A stretch of 64,000 bases of DNA from Sepiola atlantica (GCA_963556195.1 OY744525.1:43386576-43450575); one strand, 5' to 3'. Positions 42,493-55,491 are shown, counted from the first letter of the stretch. A program made the numbers and translations. The notes: a model not told the origin generated them from the letters alone.

Positions 42493-44448
42493 TGAGAAAT
42501 AGGTGGGGTAAACACATGCTACAATGATACTTAGTAAAGCATAAGGGAACATTATTTTGATTGTAATACATTACACCTGTACTACACTGATCCTAAATAG
42601 AAAATAAGACTGCATCCTTCACAAAAGTAACAAACCATATATAAATAAACCTGTCATTTCTAATGGATACTACATAGTACCTATCTACGTCATTATTTAC
42701 TACATTGCTATTATGATATACTCTACCACCCGTTACCTATTGAGTCAGTATTTGTTATATAAAATACTATTAGGACCATCTAGCGTTACCTGGGGTCTTA
42801 ATTTGCACAACAGAAAAAATATCACTGGAAGTTTGTGTTTTTTTTCAGAATAATCCGTTAGTTATATTATTTTTTAGAAGTTATCTGAACATGTTCTATT
42901 TTGTTAAATTTGAAACAAAAGTATTTCTATAGAATTAAAAACGTAACTCGAGAGTTTCGGATGTTTTGCCAATCATTACTTGCTGATTTAAAAGTTATAT
43001 AAACGCCTGTTTTGTGTCTAAATTAAAAAGAAAAATATATAAAAGAAATGGCATTGTGTTTAACTTTAATCTTGTAGGGATGCAAGTAGATATGGAGAGT
43101 GAGGTATGTTATCACATAGATGATATTGACCGATGTAGCATCCAAATTGTTACGATACTAATGTCATTTGTAGCATTTAAGTGAAACAACATTTTAATTT
43201 GTTGTTAGAAAAGAAAATAGTTTACCTACTATTATGATAGTAATTATAAAGAATATATATTCCAATATTTTCTTTAAACACATAAATCTGTTTATCTGAT
43301 TGTTGATGGAGATAGAGAAATGTTAAAATTTAAAAAAATATTTTTTATCAATGTTGTAGTTTACACTACTGTTTGGGACAATAGTGAAAAATGTCACCAT
43401 TTTAACAATCTTCCTCACCGGAATATGTATTTTTTAAGAAAATCAAGCGAAATAGATTATTTTGATGTAAAATACATTTTGGAAGGAAGAAAAAGATAAA
43501 TTAGCTGGGCAGAATTGAATATTGATTTGTCAGATTCAAGACTATCGATGACAAATTTAGAGAATCCGACTGACTTTAATTTATCATATAGATTAAATAT
43601 ATAATTTCTTAACTGTGACCTTGGTTGATAGTCATGTTTTTAAAAGGATATGAAAATTCTATTTATTCAAGACATTTTTATTTACAATATTTTTGTACAT
43701 CTATCTGGGTTTACAAATATTTTAACATTAGGATTTTAGAATGTACTGTGATGTCATCATAGACCTCCTCTTTCCACCCCTCACTTTTGATTATTTACAT
43801 CATTCAATTTCTCTTATCGTCTTATCATTTGCCATCCCTTCCACCATCGAAAACATTCATGTACAGATGAAGTGTGCACGGTGACAAGATGATAATACGA
43901 TAACAAACAAAATTCTCAAAATGTTAGTAGTATATAGATTAGGCTAGAAGTAGAATAAACATTTATAATTTCTGATGTTGAAGAAAGGATTAATATGTAT
44001 TCATAGGAGTGGGTGTAGAACACTTGAACAAAACGCAATCTCTGATTATACCCTGAATACTTGTTGCTGAATGTTATGTTACAAATACAATTAGAAGCCA
44101 TATTGATGCCCAATTAGAATAAAATGATTAATTAGTGCATGGAAACAAAAAGCTAATTTAAGATAAATGCCATCTGATAAAAAATAATTTCATTAAAATA
44201 ATCTGATGAAAATATCAGCAAAATTCAGTAGAGAATATCTTCAAGGTAACTTTACGAAAATTAATTATGAATATGCGAGTACATTTTGCTATTATGAACT
44301 AAATTGACTTTTTGATGTTTACCAATATACGAGTTTTAAAAAGAAAGGTTTAACTCACAATAGAATAAAATATCAGAACAGGATGAAACCTATTATTAGA
44401 TAAATTTTGATAAGAAAACATATGGATGAAGAAAATAACAGTTGTTTT
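42493..44448. other. Intergenic DNA without recognised features
   Basis: About 2 kb of AT-rich sequence in which I recognise no coding region, RNA gene or transposon end. Confidence 0.45.
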
Positions 44449-44466
44449 TTGTATGAAGAGTTTGAT

Positions 44467-44773
44467 TTATTTATCTACCTCCCACAAGGCAAGATGTGAC
44501 ACAAGGTCGAGAAAGTGGGATTAGATAAGCCAGGGCTCGAGGTGAGTATTCTGGCCATTTAAAAATTGCCTGGGCAGCCCCGTCGGCATTCCCGGTAGGG
44601 CGCCTCAGACAGTAAGCAATAAACTTACTCCTCCCCAAAGAGGGAAGGCGAAGCCTGGGAGGGTGCACCTCCTAGAACTGCACAGGACCAACAACCCCCA
44701 ATAGACCGGCGTAAATCCAGATCCAAAGGCCCGGACGATACTGGTCCATTAGGTGGGGTAATAATACCCCTGG
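44467..44773 (-). mobile_element. U2-headed SINE family, 5'-truncated copy 3, with 18-bp TSD
   Basis: It contains the shared GC-rich body (GCCCCGTCGGCATTCCCGG, CTTACTCCTCCCCAAAGAGG) but not the U2 head. The 18-bp repeat TTGTATGAAGAGTTTGAT flanks it at 44449-44466 and 44774-44791. The long target duplication and 5' truncation show LINE-machinery retrotransposition. Confidence 0.9.
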
Positions 44774-44791
44774 TTGTATGAAGAGTTTGAT

Positions 44792-45692
44792 ATCTGAAGC
44801 TTACTCAGGATCTAAGTGTAATATCTGTTTTGTGAGATCATAGGATATTTATAGAATTTAAATACTGACTTAAGCATTTTAAAATCCTCCATCAAATAAT
44901 AATATTTCTTCATTCTCCTTTTCTCCTCCCACTCCTACTTATTATTCTCCTCCTATTTCCTGTTCCTTTTAGATTGTTTAATTTTTTCTTGAAGAATGAT
45001 AATGCATAAAGTTATGACGACATACGTCTGATGATTACGTATCACATGCTTTCTTAATTCAACCTCAATAAAACAATATGAAATATTATAAACATTTGTT
45101 CTGCTTCACACCTATTAGATAATTAAAAGATTGTCTCATATACATAGAGAATCTATTATTATACAAAGGCTGAGTCAATCAATGTTTGTTTCCCTAAGGA
45201 TTTTTACAATATATTTTAACCGCAAAAAATACATGCTAAAATATTCCTCAGTTATGGGTTTGAGTTATGTGTAAAAAAAACTTCCGTTTTAATTGTTTTA
45301 GTTAGTGCATGTTGTTTTACTCCACCCACTCTTATTTTATGCTTTATCTATCACTCTCATTTCCGTCACTCTCTCTCTCTCTCTCTGTGTTTATTGACAG
45401 TAAAAAGTAATAAAGAAAGGTAAGAATAAAAAGATTGGAATAGTCCATTATAAATAATAGAGAATATCACCACAAGTAGTAATATAATTTATCTCATAGC
45501 TGTAGAGAGAAAAAGAGGAAGATATAGTGAGCAGGAAGAAGCTCATTTTAGATTTTGTCTTTTTCTTTTTTATATTTAACTGGTTTTGTAAACTCATTTT
45601 TACCTGATTCACACAATTCGAGCTCAACGTGTGACTCAATAGGTTACATTTTTTCTGATTATCTACAAAACTGAACATAAAAAAAACAACCC

Positions 45693-45696
<4 letters not shown>
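44792..45696. other. AT-rich intergenic DNA
   Basis: A short (CT)n run lies at about 45371-45386. No other feature. Confidence 0.4.

Positions 45697-45754
<58 letters not shown>
45697..45754. repeat. (TA)n tract
   Basis: An uninterrupted TA tract. The isoleucine- and tyrosine-rich frame across it is an artefact. Confidence 0.9.
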
Positions 45755-45757
<3 letters not shown>

Positions 45758-45889
45758 AATTGAAAAGGGAATGTCAAAGATTTCTTTCATTTATCTGAAT
45801 TTCTTTACAGAAAGTCATGTCTGTGGCTGGTTAAACATTATGCTCCCCTTTTTTAGTTCTTAGATGTGTCCTTGCATCTCGATAAGAGG

Positions 45890-46110
45890 ATTTTTTGTTT
45901 GTCTGTCATGCTTTTTCAGGTTTTTACTCACCCTGAATATGGGTGCAACATTTGGATAGGATTGACTTGAGACATTTAAAGTTTTGTAAAAAATGCAAGT
46001 TTTGTGAAATAGCATTTTCATTGGTCTGTCATACTTAAGTTTAAAATAACATTTTCGTCGGTCTGTCATATTTAAGTTTGAAATAGCATTTTCATTGATA
46101 AATGCGCAAA
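45890..46110. repeat. Short tandem duplication, about 50-bp unit
   Basis: GCATTTTCATTGGTCTGTCA then TACTTAAGTTTAAAATA recurs as ACATTTTCGTCGGTCTGTCA and AGCATTTTCATTG at about 46012, 46048 and 46086. The 99-codon minus-strand frame over it has no recognised family. Confidence 0.6.
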
Positions 46111-46735
46111 TAGAATGGATGCATATTAAGAATATCCATTCTTGTTTTTCTCTGAACACGTTCTTCCTATGTGTTCTTTCTACAACTGTTGTGTTCTAAA
46201 ATGTTAGATATCCAAGCAGATACAGAATTCATGGCCAAAGTGAAAATGGGAAGCAACAAAAACAAAGAAATTAGTTTGAACCAGATGAATACAAAGGTTT
46301 GATTTGGTTGTTTTATTTTATGGCATATCAATCCTTTTTGCGTTATTTAATGCCGATTTCAGTCATTTTGTTAAAAGCGTTTATACTTCAAGTTCTTAAT
46401 ACCTTAACCCTTAAATGCTTTTTGTTTCAAATATGACACATTCCAACAAAATACCTATTTAATATAATATCCAACGAAAATGTGTCAAACTGCAACTTTT
46501 TTCACATCTGCAGCGAGCCTGTTGGCAAGTGTTAGTAGGTATTAGTATGATGTTGCACCAGTATATCAGCTAAATAGGTAATCAGTATCTTTGATATCAA
46601 ACCAATATAAGAAATAAAGCATTTAAGGGTTAAAATATGAAAGAGATTCTATTTTGTATATGAATGGTTTGGAGATTAGTTTATTATGTAGGCATATATT
46701 TTGTAAATAAATAGTCTGTAATTGATAAATTCTAT
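46111..46735. other. Intergenic DNA without recognised features
   Basis: Nothing recognised. Confidence 0.4.
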
Positions 46736-47110
46736 TCAACCCATAGATAGGACGTGATAGGTACTACCAATCCGGTTAAGAGTGGACCTGGGAGTAATGG
46801 TCATTAAACGGTGACACTACACTCCCCAAAGCACCCAAATGGGATGCCGGATGGTTGAAGATAGTGAGAACTTTAGTAGTTGACAAGGTTTGGAAATAGG
46901 GTAGGCAGAAAAAACGTAGAAAGAGCTAGTGATGGGGGGGGGGGTGTAAGGCAAACACTTTGACCAAAGATGTCCGAGACAAATTCTATTTGATCCATAG
47001 ATTGGACCCTGACAGGTATTACCAGTCAGAATCATAGTAGACCTGGAAGTAATAATAAATAAGGGTGACCTGATGTTCACAAATCTCCTAAATTGGGACC
47101 TTGCCACTGA
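46736..47110. repeat. Diverged direct repeats of about 75 bp
   Basis: AAATTCTATTCAACCCATAG with GGTACTACCAATC and GACCTGGGAGTAAT (46729-46800) is repeated as AAATTCTATTTGATCCATAG with GGTATTACCAGTC and GACCTGGAAGTAAT (about 46981-47052). A G-run lies at 46936-46945. The parent element is unknown. Confidence 0.6.
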
Positions 47111-47490
47111 ATGAAGTGATACCCGGGACCTACAAAAATGTATCATGATGAGAAAAATAAGAAACTAAAGAAAATTCAAAGTACAATTTGAATGGTCAAT
47201 AGTTATACTTTTTTGAAAATTATATTTGAATGGTTACTAGTGAAATAAAAGTTAAAATACCGATCATTAAATAAGCCAACAAAAATACATCAACTCTAAA
47301 GTAACAGATTAATCTATCCTAATTAAAACAGCTGATCTAATGTAAATTTTGTCAAATATATAAGAACGTTTATATGCATTAAACCATATAAAAAATACTT
47401 ATAAAAATATATGTAAGTTATGATTCTAGAATATTTTTTATTCTTATTAAGTTTGATAGTATGTATTAAATATATTACATTAGTGGGACC

Positions 47491-47864
47491 CATTGGCCTT
47501 TTGGCTAAAATAAAAGTGTAGTATCTGTTCCGATGGATACTGCACCCCATAGACTGGTATTGTCTTGGCCTTCGGGGCTTGATTTACGCCGATCTATGGG
47601 TCTGTCCTGTGCAGTTCTAGGAGGTCCACCCTCCCAGGCTTCGCCTCCCCTCTTTGGGGAGGAGTAAGTTTATTGCTTACTGCCTGAGGCGCCCCTACCG
47701 AGGAATGCCGACGGGGCAATTTTTAATGGCCAGAGTGCTCACCTCTCGGGCGCTGGCTTTTCAAACCCCACTTTCCCGACCCGACCTTGGGTCACATCTT
47801 ACTTGTGGGAGTAAGATAAAACTGGCCTTGTGCCTAACTCTTGGAGACGAGTAAATAAATACTC
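47491..47864 (+). mobile_element. SINE with U2 snRNA-derived head (copy 4)
   Basis: This is the best head in the window: GGCCTTTTGGCTAAAATAAA then AGTGTAGTATCTGTTC, nearly identical over about 35 bases to U2 snRNA nucleotides near its 5' end, including the GUAGUA branch-site recognition segment. The GC-rich body and TAAATAAATA tail follow. A few bases are missing in the body compared with copy 1. Confidence 0.85.
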
Positions 47865-48206
47865 CCATGTATTTGTTGGGGAGGGGGTTACTCACTAATT
47901 TGTTTGTTTGGCTGTGGTGTGTGTGTTTTATGTGTGCATGTTTTTCGGGGGGACTTTGGTTTTAATTTACACTTTTTAACTGGATCGCAACTTGTTAAAA
48001 ATCATGTTAGTCTACCCAGAAGTTAATTTACCTTAAAGAATCCAAAATACTCAGCCTATGAAGAAATATTTGTAAATAGAACTATGTGTTAGATTTAAAT
48101 GAAAACAACCATTGAAATTGAAAACAATAGAAACTCATAATTAACGAGATGTCCTTCTGCTAAGCAATATGAAAATTAGTTAACCTTACGACTTTGATCG
48201 CATGCA
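47865..48206. other. Intergenic DNA
   Basis: Nothing recognised except a TG-rich stretch near 47916-47940. Confidence 0.4.
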
Positions 48207-48400
48207 TCAGGGCCGGCGGGGCAGTTATGAAAGTGGGGGGGGGGGCTTCTCCTGAAAAGTGGGGGGGGGCGGTTAAACACATGCATATCAACTTAATTAT
48301 TGATGACCGTAAAGTGCGGGGGCCCAAGTCAAAAAGTGAGGGGGCTTCAGCCCCCCCCCCTGCCCCCCCCTGCCCCCCCCCCGGTGCCGCTGTCTATGTG
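48207..48400. repeat. G-run/C-run block able to fold or form quadruplexes
   Basis: Runs of 8 to 11 G at 48235-48246 and 48261-48270 are followed by runs of 7 to 11 C at about 48349-48382, so the region can form a long GC hairpin or G-quadruplexes on both strands. CAGCCCCCCCCC and CGGTGCCGCTG phrases suggest a repeat family end. The reading frames here are artefacts. Confidence 0.7.
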
Positions 48401-49465
48401 CATATAACCAATATATTAGAAACCGTTTTTCTTTGATTTGATGAAGTTGAAATCTGCATTTTAATCTCACCATTATAGCAGGAAATGGTACAACTTCACA
48501 AGGATAGAATTTAAACAAGCTTTTTCTCAAAAAAGAAATGATAATTTTAGAACAGATTAAAACAACACAATCAAAATTCTAAGATTCTAATGTAAGAAGA
48601 CAATAATATAAGATCAAATTCTTTGGTGATATTTCAGAGAGGAAGTATTGTTATTTATATATTATTCATATCTTTCGGACTGTTCTCCTCATCTTTATTG
48701 TTGCCATTTTCAAAACGTTTCAGCTGCTCGACTTACAATGAAAATGAGCACCTGAAGAAGACTGGAGAGTACAACAGCCGAAACGTTATAAAAATGGCAG
48801 AAACCAAGATGAGAAAAAACAGCGAGAAACATGTAAATAATGTAAATTTAATTAAAATTTAAATTATTTTACATATAATAAGAAATTGCATTATTTGCAT
48901 TATTCACACGATACAGATGCGTGAGGTTTATTATGCATTGATTTCATGCTGCTTCTTTATTTTGACTATTAACTGATTTTCTATTCGAAAGACACTCAGC
49001 CAGCTGTCATAGTAAATTGATTTTTCATTTATGAAAGAAGGTTTCATTATTAGTTTTATATTACACACAAACATCATTAAAGCTGATGATATATAAAAGA
49101 ATAACTGTGAGGTATAAGAAAATATCACCAAATGAACAATATCAAAATCAAGACATTTTAAAACTGATAAATAATTTCTTATCGAAGCAACAGACCTTCC
49201 TTTATACGTTTTTTTGCTCAATAAGACTAAAAGTCTTTTTCTCCGTAGTTTTTCTTGTACTCTTCTCTCACAAGTACCGATTTTCTTTACTCATATAATA
49301 AAGAACAATCAAAGATATGATTTGGAATTTTCTTTATTCCATCTGATGCAAAAAATCAGTACTCTTGAGAATACAAAATAAATTACAAAAAAAAATGAAT
49401 AGATTTTTGTCATCATATTTAACAAAACATGTATAAATAATTTCTATAAACTATTCTATATATGA
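48401..49465. other. Intergenic DNA with a hammerhead-like relic (F)
   Basis: At 48745-48795 (plus): CTGAAGA, extra A, GACTG...CAGCC in stem II positions, GAAACGTT. Stem I is not convincing, so this is a relic of the extra-nucleotide class. Otherwise nothing recognised. Confidence 0.4.
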
Positions 49466-49838
49466 ATAAAATATTAACACATTGTAGTCAAAAGAATATC
49501 TGATATTAGTGGATCGTTTTTTTCAGTCCATTAAGGTAACTTTTGTATGAATAAAATGTTAACACACTGTAGTACAAAGAATATCTGATATTAGTGGATC
49601 GTTTTTTTCAGCCCATTTAGGTAATTTTTGTATGAATAAAATATTAACACATTGTAGTCCAAAGAATATCTGATATTAGTGGAGCGTTTTTTCAGCCTAT
49701 TTAGGTAACTTTTATATGAATAAAATATTAACACATTGTAGTCCAAAGAATATCTGATATTAGTGGAGCGTTTTTTCAGCCTATTTAGGTAACTTTTATA
49801 TGAATAAAATATTAACACATTGTAGTCCAAAGAATATC
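49466..49838. repeat. Tandem repeat, about 85-bp unit, 4.4 copies
   Basis: Units containing AGAATATCTGATATTAGTGG and TATGAATAAAATATTAACAC recur near 49468, 49553, 49639, 49723 and 49807 with over 90 percent identity by eye. A minus-strand frame repeats RLKKRSTNIRYSLDYNV; there is no sign of a gene. Confidence 0.9.
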
Positions 49839-50002
49839 AAAATTTTTACACTTTTATTGTCATTAAGGGTATACAGTATAAATCTCCATGCATGAGTGGA
49901 TGAAGTGTGTGAGGTGCGCTGAAGAAAAATTCCTACCAGTAAAATACATAGCCCTGTTGTGCTCGCATACCCTTAATGACAATAAAAGTGTAAAAAATTG
50001 GG
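49839..50002. mobile_element. Small MITE with about 33-bp inverted ends
   Basis: TTACACTTTTATTGTCATTA followed by AGGGTAT is matched inverted by ATACCCTTAATGACAATAAA and AGTGTAAAAAATT. The element is about 160 bp, non-coding, and sits at the end of the 85-bp array. Confidence 0.65.
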
Positions 50003-52148
50003 AATTTCCTTGCTTTTGTACATTTAGTGTATATGAAGTTTCATCTTAACCCTATTAAGGGCATATGATTTCAGTATACTGGCATTTATCATGGAATGTC
50101 ACTACTTTTGTGGTCATTTTTAAGTTTTTTTTGAATTTTCTGGAAAACTAAGGTATATGATAAACTGAAATAAAAATGCCATCAACTAGACCCTAGAACC
50201 TCTATCTCTGCCAAAAATGAGCTGAATCCATCAAATAGTTGATGAGATACAGGGTGGTACATACGTACGTACGTACACACGGATAACACAAAATCATGCC
50301 TGACCTTTCTAGATCATTGGTTTGCCTTGACTAATGATGCTGAAATTCTACACACTTATAGAACCTATCAAATAAAAATTTTGTGCAAAGTTTTAACTAA
50401 TTTAGTTATTGGTTTTTGAGTTATGATTGATCAAAGAAATGAGATTTCCAGCATAGGCCGTTTTTGAAGTCTATTAAGGGATAGAGCGCTATCGCGCCTC
50501 CCTTGATATATATGATATATATAGCGTTGCCGGGAATAAAACGATCTATATGTATTAGATGTAAGAAACATGTACATAAATTGGTTATTTTAAGTAGTTA
50601 AAAAGTTAAAAAGGTAAAAACATGTTTCATTTCATTGTTCTTAACACTTAAAAACTCTATTTTTCTCATGGTAGATTTTATTGTAATTCTCTTAAATGAA
50701 GCTCTCATATTGAATAATAATTGCCATCATTGGATTCATTATAAAATCTTAGCCAAAAAGTTGTTTCATTTTGTTGCAGGACTTTGTTATGGATAAAATA
50801 AAGTTAAATACTAATTTTTGCTGTTTATGACTGTATACAGGACCGGAGTGTCCTAACCTTGTTGGTGTGGAGCGATGGGAACGTTTTGTGCTCTCAATCC
50901 TCCTTGTTGTGGCTTCTACTATTTTTTTAAAGCACTGTTTTATGGCCATTCACCATTTTTTTATAATTATCAAACTGACGTTACATTTTCAGTGATCAAC
51001 AAATAGACAGCTTCGAAATTTCAATTCTGTGATACACTAGAGTAGTGAAATGCTTAATTATCAAATTTTAATACACTCTAAGTTTTCTGTAAGACGATCG
51101 GTAAGACAGTACATATATCAAGCCCTGTCATGCATTACTACTCTTTTTTATGTTTACATATTTTAAGAAAATTCTGTTCGGTCTGGAATCTTTTCCCAGG
51201 TATTGCTGGAATCTTTGTAAAAATAAATTCTGTGAAGATTAATCTTTATTTAATCCTAATATGAAATGTAAAAATTATAAATTTATAAAAAGGGATGCAC
51301 TTCAACTGAATGATTCTTTGATGGTTCGTGGCCTCCATGTTGGGAAACTTTAAAATTGACATGTAGTAGAAGGGAATCTTGCAATTTTTTTAGAGAGGTC
51401 CTAAGACCCTAGTGCCGGTCCTGGCTCTACAGCAAGAGGCAGACTTCATAATATTATTGTAACACCTCATTTCGATTCTTTGTAAAATTTTACTCAAGAA
51501 AAGTTGTTAAATATAGAGAAATACAGAGAGATAGACAACACAAATATAATATATATTTCATTTCTTTGATATCATTTCTTTCTTTGCTATGCATACATGA
51601 ACAATTAATTTAAGAAAAAACATACACTATCTAAAATAATTTTATAACAGCATTTGATTTTATGTTTTTTTTATAAAAGGCAAGACATTATAAAATAGTT
51701 TCTTACTAAACAGTTTACAAATGAAATGATGATAAATCAGAGAGAAACTGTTAAAAATAAGGACAAACTTTAAAAAATTTGTTTACCAATAAAAATGAAA
51801 TTTGTCCCAGAAAGACATACCCTATAGAACAACATAATTTATGGTTAAAAAAAAATCATATTTAAATTTCATGAAATGTATGTCTACTTAGCCAAAGAAA
51901 AATATTACAGTTGATATTAATTTTTTAATTTAAATTTAAAAATATCATTTTTTTAAAAATGCTTATAATTTAAATTTATTTAATAATGGTAGAAAAATAT
52001 TGCATGAAAATTGAATGATAAAAATTATGGAATTTTTTTTTTTAAATAAATAATAATCAGGATTAAAATCAAATAGGAAGTAACAAATGAATTTGTGATA
52101 AAACAGAAAATAGTTTTATAATTTCTTCAGTTTTATAAAATAAAAAAA
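50003..52148. other. Intergenic DNA with a decayed Helitron-like end
   Basis: An (ACGT)n run lies at about 50261-50273. AGCGTTGCCGGGAATAAA at about 50521-50538, after TATATA, resembles the complement of the Helitron hairpin. No gene recognised. Confidence 0.4.
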
Positions 52149-52669
52149 ACTAGATGTATTTACCCGGCGTTGCCCGGATGGGGCGCTTAGAGAAAACTAA
52201 ATAAATGTATAGTCATGTCTACAATCTTTTAAAATATATTTTTTTTAATTAATAGTAAATAAAAAGAATAATTCTATATGTATTTATTAAAGTTATGTAT
52301 AGGTGAGAAATGCATAAAGACATACGACATCTGGCCAGATAGTTTTATTAATAGACACATATCGTTTTGTAAGAAAGAATTATTGTTTTTACTTCTAAAT
52401 ATATGTGAAAACTTATAAGATTTATGCATGAAATCAAGTAAATAAGTTATGAATATGTGCAACATGGAAAATAGAAAAGGAAAAATGAATAAAAATAATA
52501 AAAAAATTTACTAACTAAAAAAAAATTGTTTCAAGTATTTCTTTTCTTTACATTGTAGAATATAACAAAAATGCTTAAAAACTCATATTATTTATTTATT
52601 TGAGTACAGTAGAGATTGCTGTTAGTCAAAAATAAAATATTTTCTTCTTATAGATAAAAGAGTAGAAAG
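52149..52669 (-). mobile_element. Helitron-like 3' terminus, reverse orientation
   Basis: ACTAGATGTATTTACCCGGC then GTTGCCCGG is the complement of a CCGGGCAACGCCGGGT hairpin, spacer and CTAGT end. The element would extend rightwards, but its 5' end is not identified. Confidence 0.5.
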
Positions 52670-52891
52670 TTGCCTCCCCACACGGGCAGAGTTAGAAACA
52701 AGGTCAGTTTATAATGTGGGGAAGATCCATCCAGCCAGCCCCGTCCCCTCAAAGAGGGGCACTCTAGATTAGGAGAAAAAATTTTTTTAATTGCCTCAGT
52801 CTAGAAGGAGTTCTCCTTCACTGACCGAGGATAGAAAAGATGAAGTGTAGTATCAGAACAGATACTGCACTTTGCTCCTAGCTAAGTCAAA
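52670..52891 (-). mobile_element. Diverged U2-headed SINE (second subfamily)
   Basis: The minus strand starts GACTTAGCTAGGAGCAAAGT then GCAGTATCTGTTCTGATAC, again matching U2 snRNA around its GUAGUA segment. The body differs from the other four copies (CTCGGTCAGTGAAGGAG, GGACGGGGCTGG). Independent bodies on the same head type suggest at least two SINE subfamilies. Confidence 0.65.
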
Positions 52892-54358
52892 CTATATAAA
52901 TATCAATAGTAAAATCTTTCAAGTAGTCTATCAAATAATGTGCAGTAAATGAGCTGTGAGCAAAACACTTACCAGCCAGCTTATTCAAAAAAGTCCGATG
53001 TACTGAAAACAATCATAGCCACAATGCATCGTATGTTTAAGAACAGAAGGAAATCGACTAGGCTGCTAGTAAAATGCACTTGTCTAGTTTCTGACAATAA
53101 CAGCAGAATACTCTTCTTTTATGTCAGTTTATTAAGGGCACACATATACTACAAACTTAGAAATAAAAGAAATTAGAAAGATGCAACAAATATAAAACTT
53201 ACCTGTAACATTAATTCCATATGAGTCTTTGATGTGATGCGTTCTGACAATGTAGAGTACTGCTGTTACTACTGCTTTCCTATTTCAGTGTCTGTGTGCA
53301 AGCTCATGCATGCATTTCTAGTTGTATGCATGCATGTGTGTATGTGTCAGTGTGTATATGGAAAACAAACTACACTCTAGTCCTACCAAGTGTGATGGGT
53401 GTTTAATGGCGGCATCTCCAGCCAGTGACTGCCTCGTGTACATCCCATGGATGGCAGGCTAATAAGACTGACCCTCTGTAGGATTAGTAATTTTGTATCA
53501 AAATAAATAGTCATGCGGCCTTATAACCAGTATTTGAGCAACAGCTTTTCTTTTCTATTCATTTTTATCTCTTGTTTATCCCAAAATACAAGCAAATAGC
53601 AATTCCCTTGGAAGAGTAGTTTAAATAAAAGCAGATTATAAAATGCACTTTCTTACAATGAAAACACTCAGCAGTTTCACATCACTTACGTCAAATCAAT
53701 GTTCTAATGTTATTTATCCAGTAAACATGCTTTTTAACACTTTAAAATAAAAGTTTGGGAAGACATCAATTCAAGGCCAATGTTATGTTTCTATACAAGC
53801 AATAACATACAAAGCCTGTTTATAAAAACATTTAAAAGTATGAACAGTTATGTTTGTCTACATCGATATATTAGCTTTCAAAGGAAATCAATAACTTTTT
53901 TTTATAATTGTATTTTCTAAAGTATAAAAAAAATATATATATATAAAATATTCTTGCACATCTACATTATATCATTTTATAAATATAGCATTTGATTTTA
54001 AAGAAATTATACCCTTTCAATATGTTATCCTATAAGTTTATTATAAATAAAGATAAACCTGAATTGGCTGTATGAAAAGAAAAATGCTATTATCTTTAAA
54101 AAAATATTCTAAAAATAATTAGAGCGTTTTTAATTATTTATTTTAAGATAAATCCCATAAACGTAATAGATAAACACTAAATAACAGAAGCAGCAATATG
54201 TTGTCAAGAATGGTGATGTAATTTTCTATTGTGAATTAATTTAGGTATAATCCACAGATTAATTCAGGTTATCACCAAAACTGGATAATCTTCCAAAATC
54301 TGAAAATAATTAAAAAAATATTTGTAACAAATTTAAAAAAAAAAAAAATTATGAAAAT
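52892..54358. other. Intergenic DNA without recognised features
   Basis: No coding region, RNA gene or clear transposon end recognised. Confidence 0.4.
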
Positions 54359-54668
54359 TATATTTTTACATTTAACTTTTGTATAATTATTATTAATTAT
54401 TTTTGCCAGTGTTTCTTTATTTTTTATCTTGGCAAAATTTTTTTAAAGGCAATATCTATTTGTGAGGTACCCAATCATTTTTAGCAGTAATTGTTAATTA
54501 ATTATCCTGTGAAAAGGGGCACAATTATCGTGTGAAAAGGATACAAAAAAAAAACAGTGTGTAAAAAAATCAACGAAATTCCACTAAATTAGCAGGTTGT
54601 TAAAATAAAAAATAAAAAAATACTGGCAAAAATTATTGATAATTATAAAAAATGTAAATGTAAAATTA
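54359..54668. repeat. Foldback, about 65-bp arms
   Basis: TTTTTACATTTAACTTTTGT with ATTATTTTTGCCAGT at about 54362-54413 is matched inverted by ACTGGCAAAAATTATTGATA with ATGTAAATGTAAAA at about 54620-54665. The spacer of about 180 bp is non-coding. Confidence 0.65.
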
Positions 54669-55374
54669 AAATTTATATTATTTTTTTTTAATTAATTTAT
54701 TCTGATGATAATGAGATTTGGTCTATTTTTTAACTTTTGTGCTCAGTTGTTTTTGTATGGTGAGATTTTATCCAGTCACATATAAAACACATCTACATCA
54801 ACTAGAAAACTACCCATAGTTTTGGATAAGAAAGATAATTAGTAAAAAAAAAAAAAATTGTGAATATTTAGGATGAGAATTTAGGATTACACTTTTTATC
54901 CAATCTATAAGAAAGAGCCAGCAAGTACAGCAGCTGAATGTATTCATATGTTTGAAATATAATCAACTGTTTACAAAACAAAAAGAAGAATGCCTCATTT
55001 ATTCAAATGCATTCAATAATCAATACCTTTTTTAATTTTCAGACAGAATGAGTAAACTGAATTTATCCATGAAGTAATTGATAATTGTCTTAAGAGGTTG
55101 AATTAAAACTCTTTCTAGACAATTTGGATTTTATTCAATAAAAATGTCCCATGATAAAAATATTAGTCAAGTTCAAGTTTATATTATAAAAGTTATTGTT
55201 TGAATTTGTGATCCACAAGAATTGTAATAATATTCAAAATAGGACATTTTTCAAATGCACTTATAAAATATATATCTGTATTATTTATCTGTATATTTCC
55301 TGTTTTTATTTCAACATAAGTCCAATTAATAAAATGAACTCACACACACACACACGTACATATGTAGATACATA
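54669..55374. other. AT-rich intergenic DNA
   Basis: No feature recognised; a (CA)n run lies at 55341-55356. Confidence 0.4.
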
Positions 55375-55491
55375 TAGGGGTAGAGGCGCCGACTGTCAAC
55401 TTGACGGTTGGAGTTTCTATCCCGGCTTGAGGCACTAGCTGGTCTAGCCACACTTCAGAGCTGTGATACAGCGAAACAGTCTGTATGTGGA

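Noticed and set aside
42072..42571. Three overlapping serine/leucine-rich frames on the minus strand
   Set aside because: Translation of (CT)n in three frames; an artefact of the GA-rich tandem region.
48194..48530. Glycine- and proline-rich frames on both strands
   Set aside because: They arise from G and C homopolymer runs of the GC block.
49591..49830. Frame with a repeated 28-residue segment on the minus strand
   Set aside because: It follows the 85-bp tandem array; the repeat explains the frame and there is no coding signature.
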